Positions 12,933 through 25,100 of a DNA stretch of 64,000 nt are shown here, one piece after another. Each line of letters starts with the position of its first letter. The first letter of the stretch is position 1. The notes under the pieces are model-generated. The model was not told the origin of the DNA, made no database searches, and saw nothing but the letters and a program-made list of their open reading frames with translations. A program made the translations under genes and the position numbers. The DNA is from Dreissena polymorpha (lineage: Eukaryota > Mollusca > Bivalvia > Myida > Dreissenidae), in assembly GCF_020536995.1 (NCBI RefSeq), contig NC_068360.1, forward strand, positions 14,744,178-14,808,177, read 5' to 3'.

Positions 12933-15820
12933 CATAATATCTACTCCTATAAATATGAGGTCGATATACATGGACTAAACGGTAAATTATGTCTAATTAT
13001 TTGGACTATAATGATATCAACTACTTAAATAGAAAGAAGAAAGAATTCATACTAACCAGTTATTTGAGTAAAGAGTTTGTAATCAATGTTGTATTTCAGG
13101 ACAGCTTGGTGATATGCAAATCCCATATGACACGTTGATATCGGGTATCATAGCCATTCAATAAGTCGCAAAATGCTCGAACAAAATTTATAAAGCAAAA
13201 TGTGACTTAAGGTTCGTTGGGGGGGGGGGATAAAATTCATTAAAACTTTGCTTTGTTTTTCTTCATTCAATGTGGTACAATATGGTCAAACTATATATCA
13301 TTTTAATGCTAAAGACGGATAGAATAACATAAACACAATTTCGACAGTCAATATTTGTGTGCTTTGTTTATATTTTGGTTTAAAACCAATACATTTTTAC
13401 ACTAATTTACAAAATCTCAATCTAAAGTTAGGAAGGATATGCACTACCTTTAGTTGAATAAATACAAAGCTATATACATACACAAGGTCAAGTTAGCAAC
13501 ATTTCACAGAAAATTATTATCATAAAACAACAAATGAGTTTTTATTCAACTGCCTTTTTTGGATAAATTTCCTAAACAAAGTTTTAAAAATAACTAAAAC
13601 GTAACTACTTTTTTAAAATCCAGGTATGGTGGATAATAAGAGTCACAATTCTATTTCAAAGGCTTAACAATGTTGTTATTTACCTCTCAACCAAATAGCA
13701 AATTTTAAACCATCTCAAATTGAAATAGATTGCAGACGACATATACAATTGTAAAGGAATATAAAGAAATTGGCAAACCGATTGATTTTATATTGCGATT
13801 CCTTCTACCCATTTTTAAAGCGTGGCCCTCGCTGTGCTCCGTAGAAAAACGTGCAAAACAAATCGGTCGAAACCACGTGCAGTGGTGAGAAAACCGGGTA
13901 TGCGTATACACATACCTGAGAAAACACATACTTATTTTGACAGTTGGGTGGTAATTAGTAAAACAACTATAAACATTAATCAGCAAGAGATCGCACTCAA
14001 TAACAGAAATGACCACGTAGAGATATCATCACTTACCCGATTTCAAATATTTTTCCAGCTGAAAATTGTCCCCCACACGTTTTTTTTAGTTCATTTGCAT
14101 TGTTTTTCTGGAGCCTGAGTGCATTTCACAGAATATCCATCCAACTTCCGTTGTTTTCACTTTCGTTATTAAAAACTCCGTGTAAAAGAATTATTTCTAC
14201 TTTTAGATTGTTCAAGCGATGTATTGTTATATATTATCAATAGAATAGTATACCGTGATGAATTGAACGGAGTTACGTATCGATCTTTCTGTCAATCTGT
14301 AAGCGTACTATTTTATGCGCAATAATATAGTACATGTGATTCGACAACAATTGTAAACATTGGTGTAATGCTTCTTACATAGTTATTCTTTTGAGTGTTT
14401 ATGAGGTCTGATCGTGCAGTTTGCAAACATCAACGGAAAGATTACAATCCAATGCATTTGTCAGCATCAACCGTTTGGAATGTCAATTAGGCGATGAGTG
14501 AGTTTTTAGCATGTTTCTTTCTATTTTATTAATTTAAAAATGTCTGCCCCCATGGTGATGAAAGGACATGCGTTCGAGTTTTGATATTTCTAGATATGTA
14601 AACTTTTTTTACTATTTAAGCGTGACTTGCCCTCGTCAATGTCGATATTATTCAATAGTTATAATATAATTTTCCGCCGAAATATTTGGAATAAACATGA
14701 TTCAGATTTTTGAAAATAATGTATATTTTAGTGTTAAAATCGCTTTGTATTTTGATTGATTTTGTGGATGGTATGATGCGTTGATGTACAAAATTGGTAG
14801 CAGTTTGAAGGAAAAACATCCTTTAAAGCATCCATGTATACATTTTCAATGTGGCACTCTTCCTTTAGTAAAATTTGAGTTCAATGCTAGGGGTCCCACA
14901 TTTTTCAAAATGAAGCCTCTACATGAACCTTAAATTGATAACTAAAAATACCAGTTTCATCAGTATGCCAGTTTTGCCTTGTCAAGCTGTCGAGATCCAG
15001 AAATTGCTTCATTCACATTGAATATATCCTTCGAATTCCATTTATTGTTGCATTACTAAATAGCTAAAAAAGCCGATTTAAGCTGTAAGAAAGTTTTGAC
15101 ACGAGTGTTATCAAGTCTCTCAGTCTCATGGGCGAAGCCATTGTTGTAGAAAGTGATCCATTCACATCGAATATATCCTTCGAGTGCCATCCATTGTTGT
15201 CATTAGCGGAGATTTAGTGAATAAATAATTCGTATATCATAAATGACAGCTTCTAAATAGCGAAACAAGCCAATTTATGCAATAAGAAAGTTTTGACTCG
15301 AGACTCTCATGGGGGCGGCCATTGTTGAATGTTGAAACACGAACGACAAATCTGCTAGGAGAATGTTATCAATGAAAATCAACGAGGTCGAGGTATTTCG
15401 ATTAGAAAAATCGAGTTATCTCAATCGGACTGGCTCGGTCTTTTACATAGGTCGCCATTGTGAAGAATTTTTTGATGGTTATCAACTTATCATACCTTAG
15501 ACGATGCTGTTCCAGCATTGTCAATAATATGTTCATATAAAAATATGACTCATTGTAAATGAATGGATTTAACCACATCGGCGTGGATATTGTGTCAAAA
15601 TTGTACTGTCATATGTTTTTATATACACACAAAATGAACTTTGGTTTCAGGGAAAAACTTATTAAAAGTTATTTTCAATTACACGTTTTGTTTATTTACG
15701 TGACCCTTATTTATATAATGTAATACTTAGCTTAGCATAATTAAAAACGGCAGATGGATACCTTCAAATCATAAGAAACAATTTATGATGTTTGTAAAAG
15801 AGAACGCCTAATGACAAGTT
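12933..15820. other. No supported gene; contains an internal ~170-bp duplication
   Basis: Frames on both strands at 13705-14118 overlap each other and have neither domain similarity nor good splice context. Around 14990-15310 two stretches resemble each other (CATTCACATTGAATATATCC versus CATTCACATCGAATATATCC, each followed by AAGCC...AAGAAAGTTTTGAC). This is an old imperfect tandem duplication of about 170-180 bp. Confidence 0.4.
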
Positions 15821-15823
15821 TAT

Positions 15824-15900
15824 GTCTACGGACGGACGGACAGACAGATAGACGGACGGACAGATTTCTATGGTACTTCCAGTATCGACCATTTACTTCG
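15824..15900. repeat. GACGGACG simple repeat / repeat terminus
   Basis: A run of GGACGGACGGACAGACAGA type followed by TACTTCCAGTATCGACCA. It is the kind of low-complexity tail that ends several bivalve interspersed repeats. It lies just 3' of the last visible exon of the minus-strand VWDE-like gene. Confidence 0.5.
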
Positions 15901-15965
15901 TAATGGGGATAATACTAAACTTATATCAATATATGGCACAAAAAAAACGGAACATGAAGGCGTAC

Positions 15966-16116
15966 CTTGCGGCGACAACTTTAGAGACTTGCATTTTCTT
16001 GTAAAGGTAGATCACAATCCCAATAGCCAGGGCTACAGCAGCTCCGGTCCCTAGCGCCGCCCCGTTACCGATGAAAAAGATGTTGTCATTCTCTTCTTCT
16101 TTTTCCATTTCACAAG
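15966..16116 (-). CDS. VWDE-like exon: transmembrane helix
   Basis: 151 bp, phase 1 to 2. After ACEMEKEEENDN comes a Gly/Ala-rich hydrophobic run (GNGAALGTGAAVALAIGIVI) followed by YLYKKM. This is a single-pass helix with a basic stop-transfer end. Acceptor GATCTTTCAG and donor AAG|gtacgc are good, so at least one cytoplasmic exon should follow at lower coordinates. I could not identify it. Confidence 0.75.
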
Positions 16117-19100
16117 CTGAAAGATCGTCATGCAACGTTGTAGTTTTTTTCTCTCTTTTTATGTTTTATGAAGTTTGATTGTCCTATATTGAATGATTTC
16201 ATTTTTTTCTTGTTTATTTTTTTTGGTACATTCACGCACGCGTATGATTTGTTATTCGTAATACAAATATATAATTTATTAGGAAACAACTGCATTCTTA
16301 CAATGTCAAAAGTAATTAATGATTAAAACCTTTTTATGGATTCTAAGCACAACATAGCATGAAATGAATATTGCTAAAAATGAATTTAATTACCGGAGTC
16401 GTTCATGTTGAGCTGCCAAGTTGCCGTATCTACTGAAACGTTACAATAACGACACGCATCCGTTGGATTCACAGCGGCGTCGGCGTAGCAGACACCAGCA
16501 ATGTAGCAGAAACCAGACTGAAACATAGACGTTGAAACAATCGAATTTGAATGCATCGTTTTCTCAGTCACTCTTCATCGTCAATTTGAAATGCACACTT
16601 TCATGATGCATCGTCAATAAGAACCGTGAACTCGAATATTCCAAACAAAGCTTTCATGTGCACACGACTTAAACATAAAGTTAGACGGCTAAATACACTT
16701 TTTTGTACCAAACGAGTCATGTGTTTAATTTGAAAACATTTTAAAACAATCAGCCATATCAAGACATTGGCTCACTGTGAAGCATTCAAGAACAATTAAA
16801 ATCAATCTGGCCAAATTATAACTAAAAGTGCAACTACTTAAACATATATTTTTTTAAATGTTTCCGATATACACACATGCCATTGCTCTATATTGTTCCA
16901 TCTTCACACAATATATATTTCACGACGTGATGCCATGAAGGGTTATAACACACGAGTTAACAGAAGGATTTTGTATTCACACAGACCGTTGATATTTGAA
17001 CGTTGATAGATGAACCTGTTATTCATGAGTATGATACAACTCTTCATACCATCACGCTTGTTACTTTTTCTTTTATTACATAACCTTTGGATACACAAAT
17101 GATTTTACATGATAAACAAATCATTTCATGATTTATTGAACGAATACTTCATTGTACGTTATTTAAGATATCCCCAGATGCATTGAAAACTTATAGAATG
17201 TACACAAATTAACATAAATTCATATAACGCAATACCTTGAGATTCCATGAAAACCTCATGACAGTTGGGGTACATGTATGACACTCGTCCAAATCTGTGA
17301 AGTTACCATAGCAAACGTTGTCGATTAGACAGTAGTCACCCTAAAAAGGAGATCACATATATATGTAATCATATGGAGGTTTTGATTTTATATTTATATT
17401 TTGCCACACTATCATTACAATAATCTAATGCGTATTCGTTGGGCAAACACTAAAAATACAAATATTATTAAGCCAGTTACCAACTGAGGTTTTACAACAA
17501 TATACCACAATGCAAACAACATTATTGTGATTTTTTGGAAGGAGGAAGGGTGATCGCGTAAATGATGTTTTTTTTTGGTTTCATTTTGTGTTGTTCTTGT
17601 TGCTATTAGAACGTTCTTTGTGTTGCTTCATTTTGTCATTTTGTTCCGGCAAGCTTGGGTGCATGCCAAAAGTTAAGTTTATTAATTCTCTAATTACCAG
17701 AATCACTGCAGCTCCATTCTCAATATTTACGCAAGTGGTATCAAAGACTGTGACGGTCGTAGGTGAACTGAACGAGGAGTTGTCATTGCTAAGGGAGACA
17801 TTGTACTGGAAAAATGAAATAACTGATACAGCGAACCATAACATCATAAGTGAACATTAGTCAGAAATATATAATGAAACAGTTTTATGCATGCAATAAA
17901 GTAGAGTTACTGTTTAAAACGCAATAGGCAAAGCGAGTAACATATTTCAAGAATATCAACCCATTACTGTCAGAAATTATTAACAACTAAGCAGGTCAAA
18001 TTTACCGATTCAGCGATGATTTCATCGACTCTCGTCTTTTTCTGCTCCGCACTGTGGTTGGACAGTAGGCGTCAAAGTTGTAAGGGCAGTTGGCGGGTAT
18101 TGTTGTAACGACGGAGTCGGTCGATGATCCATCTATCTTGTTCTAGATTCATACACACGTAACAGATTTAGTGATAGAACAGGTTTTAATGAGAAGTGTC
18201 AAGACGACCGGTGGTTTGACACGTGGGCGTGGTTTAACTGAAAAACAGAGAAATCAGTGGTTGCTTTCGATGCCAACTTGCACAGAATACAACAACGCAA
18301 TGCAGGAATTTGCAAACGTCGCTTATCACACAAGTGATCAGCATGTAGAAAGCAGTCAGTCGAGAATGGACAGAGATGAAAAGGACAAACTAAAACTTTA
18401 CCATTTCCTTCAGGATAAAAGTCCATTCGTTAACGATTATGCCCTTCGCAACATTGAAACAGGTTTAACAGCCGATCTTCATGTAAATGTTGACACTGCA
18501 AAGGAAGTGGGTCAAACTGTGTTAGACAAGATGCTTCATAAAACCGTGTTGGAGTACAGTTTCAAGCGTACAAGTCAAGCAGTGACACTCAGCTCAAAGT
18601 CAACAGTGAAAGTAAACGGAGAAACTGTTCACATTGATCCACAGTTACTATTTCAGCGTTTGACAGCTGCAGCCGATAGATTATATGACAGCCAGGAGGA
18701 AATATTCAAGTACGAATTGTGTAGTTTTCCATCGTCGTTATTCGAGTCGTCTGGACTTTTAAAACAAGCTGACAAACCGTCATTGGCTAATGCAATTTGG
18801 GCGTTGGGCGATTGTTCTATTCTCGAAAAGCTAGATGATTCGATACACTATGTCCATGATGGTGGTTCTTTACTTAACCGTTTGACCTGGAAATATGGAG
18901 ATACATTTGGGGACATATGTGAGACATACGTGGATTACGTCGTCAGAAAGGGTTCATCTTCAACAGTGGTATTTGATGGGTATTCAAATGGTCCTTCTAC
19001 TAAAGACTGTGCTCATAGTAAACGCAGTAGAGGACTAGCTAGTACAAAAGTACATTTTACTAGGGAAACACCATTCAGGTCCAAAAAAGAACAGTTTTTG

Positions 19101-22100
19101 TTAAATACTGAGAATAAACAGAGTTTTATAGATATGCTAAGCAAGTGTCTACAAGAAAGAGGTTGTCCTACATGCTGTGAGTGATGCTGATGTGCTGATA
19201 GTCAAAACAGCTGTAGCAAGTTCTTCAAGTAAAAAAAATGTTGTTCTTGGGGAAGACACAGATCTTCTTGTTTTACTTTGTTACCACGCGGATGTGTCTG
19301 CAAACAAAATATATTTTATATCGGGAAGAAATCTAAAAAACGCCAAATTGGTCAAACAGTGGGATGTAACCCGTACAAGAAATATACTTGGCTTGAATAT
19401 ATGTAGAATGCTTCCTGTCATACATGCACTAACTGGTTGTGATACAACATCTAAGATGTCTGGGGTTGGCAAAGCAGCAACATTGAAAAATTTTATTTCC
19501 AATGCCTTTCTTCAAGAACAATCAAAAGTTTTTCTAGACAACACAGCAATTCAAGAAGATGTATCTGCCGCTGGTGAAAAATTGATTGTATGCTTATACG
19601 GTGGGGCATCACATGAACAGCTCAACAATCTCTGATATAGGAAATTTGTCAGCAAAGTTATGACAAGTACAAAATATGTACCTGTTAACACTTTACCACC
19701 CACATGCTCCTCTGCACATTACCATAGTTTAAGGGTTTACCTTCAAGTTCATGAATGGATTACTAAGGATAATAATTTAAATCCACTTGAATGGGGTTGG
19801 AAGTCTGATAGCGGATTACTAATGCCAGTCCAAACAAACATGCCCCCTGCACCAGACGATTTGTTGAAAATTATCAGATGCTGCTGTAAGACCAATTGTG
19901 ACTCGAAACGTTGTACTTGTAGACGCCATGGTCTTGACTGTTCATCGGGATGTGGTGAATGTCGGGGAATAAGCTGTACCAATGCACAAACTGTGGAAGA
20001 ACAAGACTTGATGGAAGACAGTTTATAAGTTAGTTACGGACATGTTCACACCCAAGTTAACTTACTATTGAATTTATTATTAGAAAAAAAAAAAATTGCA
20101 ATTATTGATGTTTTTCCCCAAAATGTTACATTTAGCAATAATTGTTTTATGGTGTACCCATGATATGCGTAATTAGATAAGATGTTACCCTATAATGCTG
20201 AAAGAAGAGGTTAAGCTCATATTATAGATATGATATTAGCTCCACCTGGAGAAGAAAAATCATTATATGTGCATGCAGTTTTTAGACATATAGGTTATCT
20301 TTGTATTATACTAGAATGTAAAATATGGTATAATAGAAGTGTTATGATTTTAAGTGTTAACATTATAATACTTAAGTTATGCATTATTTTAAGCTAATGA
20401 CAATGCAACCCATCTTAGTTTAATTTTATTTCAACATGCCGCAATATATTGGCATGATTTAATAATAACATGTATTTAATGGGTGGGTGGGGTAAGTTTA
20501 CCCCTATAAATGCACTATTTACAGGAGTAAATATGTTAAGAAACTTCATGATACACTTAGGAAATAGAAAAATAATACTTTTTTCATAACTGATGTATTA
20601 CTGAATACTGTTTTGTCGGGTGGTTTGCCCGAAATGTGTTGTTTTAATAGAAAATGGACAATATACTTTATTTAAAAAAGCGTCCGCGAGGGGCATAAAT
20701 AAAATGAAGTTTTAACATGTTTGCCCTGGAAATATTTTGCTAGACTTTTTTTCTGTCATCTGTTATACGTCATAGATGATTTTACACGTGAAACCGTTTC
20801 TGTTGCAATTAGTTGATGGTTAGGTGCTTTTTTTTATATAGGATGACTGGACTAATAGCACCGTTTAAAGTGGAGTCGTATAAAAAAAATGCATCACTTT
20901 TTAACAGGAGTGAAGCCTTGTATACTGAACAACACTTATTTTAAAATTATATTGAAATTATTGTGTTATAGGCATTATGATTAAATTTCCGTCAGCGTCG
21001 CTTTAGTAGAACATTTGTAGAAAACACATCGGGCAGATTTTCAAAATAAAACAATTAAATTGTTTTGCATAATAAGTTATGTCATTAAATCAATTAAATG
21101 CCTTTAAACAAAATCAAGTTACAGAATGAATCCGAATAACAATTCGGCTCGTTATTTACTTTGAGCTAAGAAACTTTCAAACGCTCACATCCACAAAATG
21201 CTTGAAAAACAAGAGCTGCGTTTGTTTTACACAATGTCCCCACTGCGCTTTGAAGTACCACAGCAGCTATTTTAGAGAAAAACTAGGCCCATAACTTTGC
21301 CAAAAAACTGATTGACCAACACGAAACTCTCTCTTCATCTGTACGTTATATAGGTAGACTCCATACCAACAAGTGAAAATTGTTTTGTTAACTGCGACTT
21401 TGAGCATAATTTTGATATGAGCCTCCATCATCTGATCCACTTTTGTCAATAGACTGTAAACACAATTGGAATCTAAGTGTGACATTGCCCAGACAGATTT
21501 AGCTATTGCAATTCGACACACCAATAAGTCAAATAATGATAAGTCTGGTAATGTACCAGGCGCCATGTTGGAGTTATTTCTGAGTTACCCATATAAATAG
21601 TGCGAGGCCAATGTATCAGCGAACAATCAGGCCAATCGGTCAATCCGCTCACGAGTCATCAATTGGACATGATTTTCACATTCAATGTCAACGTGACCTA
21701 CATTTCAATTGGGATTATCTACTGTTCAAGGTCAATGCATCTGCAATTTATGAGGCCCGATAATTAATACATGGTTAACAGAGACCAGTTTTAAATTGTA
21801 TCAGTAGCAGTCAACAATGCATTAACGCAATGTTCAGCGACAATAAATTGCGGCGTACCAAGATGTAAGACATGCACCCTTCAAACCTAATTTGTCAACA
21901 TAGTTTTAACAGACAGGTTTTGCAAGATGAATGCTGATTCTAGATCTAACTTCGACTAATAGCTAAGAAGTTATGTAGGGTTTATTGACAAACTATCTTT
22001 GTAATAATCTAAACCGAAATGATACATAAAGCACTACTGACTCGACATACTTGATGGTGTGTTTTTATACAATGTATTATGTTTGTTTTCCAAGAACACA

Positions 22101-25100
22101 CCTGTTTCAGGAAATGGAACAGACAGTTGCATTACAGCATCCGTCTCGTGTTGTAAACCGGATGTATTGACAGGCATTGTCTCTAGGTTACAGTTTCCGT
22201 CGCCTGTGACGTCTAAGATGGTCGGAGGATTGCGAAGGTCAAGTTTGCAGTTTGATTCTGGGTCGTAGTGCTCGTTACAGATACACGTTCCTTAAACGCA
22301 TACAGTTGAAAAGCATGGAACCAAGCAAATGAACAATAAGTTCGAACCCATCAAATACGTTTTGTTCTATACACAGAATAAATATTACTAAACAGATACT
22401 TTATTTTATATTTTTAATGGCAGCAAATATTTTGATTCGTATATATAAACATGTTTTACTAACATCGCTTCGAAATACTTCTTCGTTGGCAAAACATGTC
22501 AAAATTTTACGAGAATATAGAGAATACTACGTCGGTGCCGAATAAAGCAAAGTTTATTTTGCGAGGCTTAGAAAATCTGAACCACGAGCCTTGGCGAGTG
22601 GTTCAGATTTTCGTGCCGAGCACGATAAACTTTGCTTTATTCGGCACCGACCTAGTATTCGATTTATCCCATCAATTTTCTTAGTCGTAAAATATTTCTT
22701 TAAAAATAGAATAGGAAAATCGAACAAGACGGAAAATCCCAAAGATATTTTAAGCAAACATTGTTTCATTATTTTAATCGTGTCGAGCCTAATACATTAC
22801 AAAAAGATCAATAACAAACCTGTTTTTCTGTTTATCATAGCTCTACGTCCCCGATTTTTAAGAAATAATGGAAAAAAAGACACTAAACAACTGCATTTTT
22901 AGCGTGAAACAACATGCTTTGTGTCGTATGACGTGTTAATAATTACGTCACGAGTACGCGCACTTAATATTTGTAAATAATGTTTAGTTTGCTTTTTGAG
23001 TTGCATTATGTGTTAAAAATATATTATATCTTGGTATCAAATTGTTTGTTTTGTTGAATCTGATTCGATTTTACTAAAAATGATAACTTTATAGTTGATT
23101 CCGAGTAAAATGAAAATTCTTCGCCGCGCGTGACAGCTATATTTCAGCACTGCTGAAATAGAGGAAAATTTATTCCACAGTGGTTTATTTCGACAATGCA
23201 CGTCTGATGATGGGATAAAAACAAATGCTTTGTTATCAAAGAGGTGTGAAAGTCAATCAAAAACGCGCGCACGCATTTTTAGTAAAACACCATATTGCTT
23301 CAAAACGTAAAACGATTCAGTAAATAGATGTGGATCATTCAGACAACATGCTATATGAATAAGATTATTGGTAGAGCGCACAAAGAATTACCATTTGAGC
23401 AATCTCCATGGTTGTTACAGTTGTCAGGACACGAGGCTATGACAAGTTGGGCCTTTTCTGGGATCTCTTTCTGAAGATGTATGTAAATATATGTATATTT
23501 CCTTTCCATTATTGTTCCTGGCTTTTATTGTTAATTAAATCCACACACACGTGCATATTTCACTAAGGCTATATACAAGTCCAATATATCGCGCTTGGAG
23601 CGGCAAATACAACATTTTATTTTATTTTTAAATAAAACATAATGTAGTGTTATGTATAGTTTACAAGGTCGCAAATATATATATATGCATGCACACGTTT
23701 TTCTAAATTAGATGAACGAAAACACAACGTGTAAATATAAGTTGATGCATGAATTAATATATGCAACCCATTCTTACTCATTATTTTAAGCGTTGGAATA
23801 CTAAAGCTCAAGAGGCATCACAAAGTCAAAGCTACTCTGACCTTATGCAATATCTAAACTACATGCACACTCAACGCATTTTTCTGTACGTCATTTGTAT
23901 TGTTTTTATTTTTCAAAAATGATCTGACGGTATCACATGACATTTTTGTCATAAATATTTCTCATATCTTTCTGTCGATTCATGTAAAAAATCTCAATAC
24001 GATTTAACAGAATAATCCTTTACGGGTAGGTCTCTTTCACATTTCCGGGTTTTGCGATATTAAAAAACAAATCGAAGTTAATTTATAAAGCTGAACATCC
24101 AATCTTCATAACACGCTCAAAACTTGAATTAGGTACCTAAAAGAGCATTAAAAAGCATCTCACAATTAGAGTATGTAAAAGGGTTCTTCTTAAATGTTAC
24201 CTTGTGACATACGTATATTACACCTCAATTAACCAAGATTTGAACTCGGCCTAGGTATGCATATGATATTTTATTAAACAATTTCATCAAGACTGAGTAA
24301 AAATGTGACATCTCAAGTGAAATTAGAAATTGCTTGAACCTTGACCAAGATATTGCTAATTAAACATTTATTTCCAAGTTTCAACAAGAGTGAGTCATAA
24401 CTGTTGCTTCTAGAGTCCTTTTTAAGATTTGTTCGTGTGACCATTCGATTACAACTGGGGCTAAATATAGTCAATATAAATAATCTGGCAAAGTTTCATC
24501 AATATTTCACATTGTTTTCTTCTAGCGTGATAACGAGGTTAAAATAAAAATAAGAAAGTTTTTATCAGGTGTTCCTGTTGTTGACTCCAATTTGTACTAG
24601 TGCATGCTTGAAACCGGCAAAGATTTATGCCACCATGGAGTGAGGTAGGTACGGTGGCATGGAGGTGACATTTACTCCTCTTTTTTCAAATTGCACTCCT
24701 CTTTTGTCTATCTCGTGGCCTCGACTAAGTAACTCGAGGCCACGACTTACTAACTCGTGGCCACGAGTTAGTAAGTTGAGGCAACGTGATAGAACAAAGA
24801 GGAGTGTACAACTAAATAAAAGAGGAGTGCAATTAAAAAAGGGCGGTGCAGTAAATAAAGAGACGTTGTTCCTTGTATATTCACCATACATTTGGTATTG
24901 ATGAATATGCTTAGGAAACTTTATGACCTGAAATTCGACGTCCTTGTTGACGATCATCATGGTTGATGATTGTATGTTACGGCATGTGCTTTCTTCGGGG
25001 CCAGTGGCAGTCAGATTTAACTGAAATCGCAATTAAAAGCCATGCTTTTTCAACAAATCCAAGATAACAAAATACAGACCTAAACATTCTATATATCAAA

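Noticed and set aside
13705-14118. Cytoplasmic last exon of the VWDE-like gene, or a small plus-strand gene
   Set aside because: Frames overlap on opposite strands, with no domain similarity and no splice site in the required phase that I could defend.
17588-17860. Plus-strand ORF starting MLFLLLLERSLC
   Set aside because: Antisense to a VWDE-like exon with good splice borders; the signal-peptide look comes from intronic T-rich DNA.
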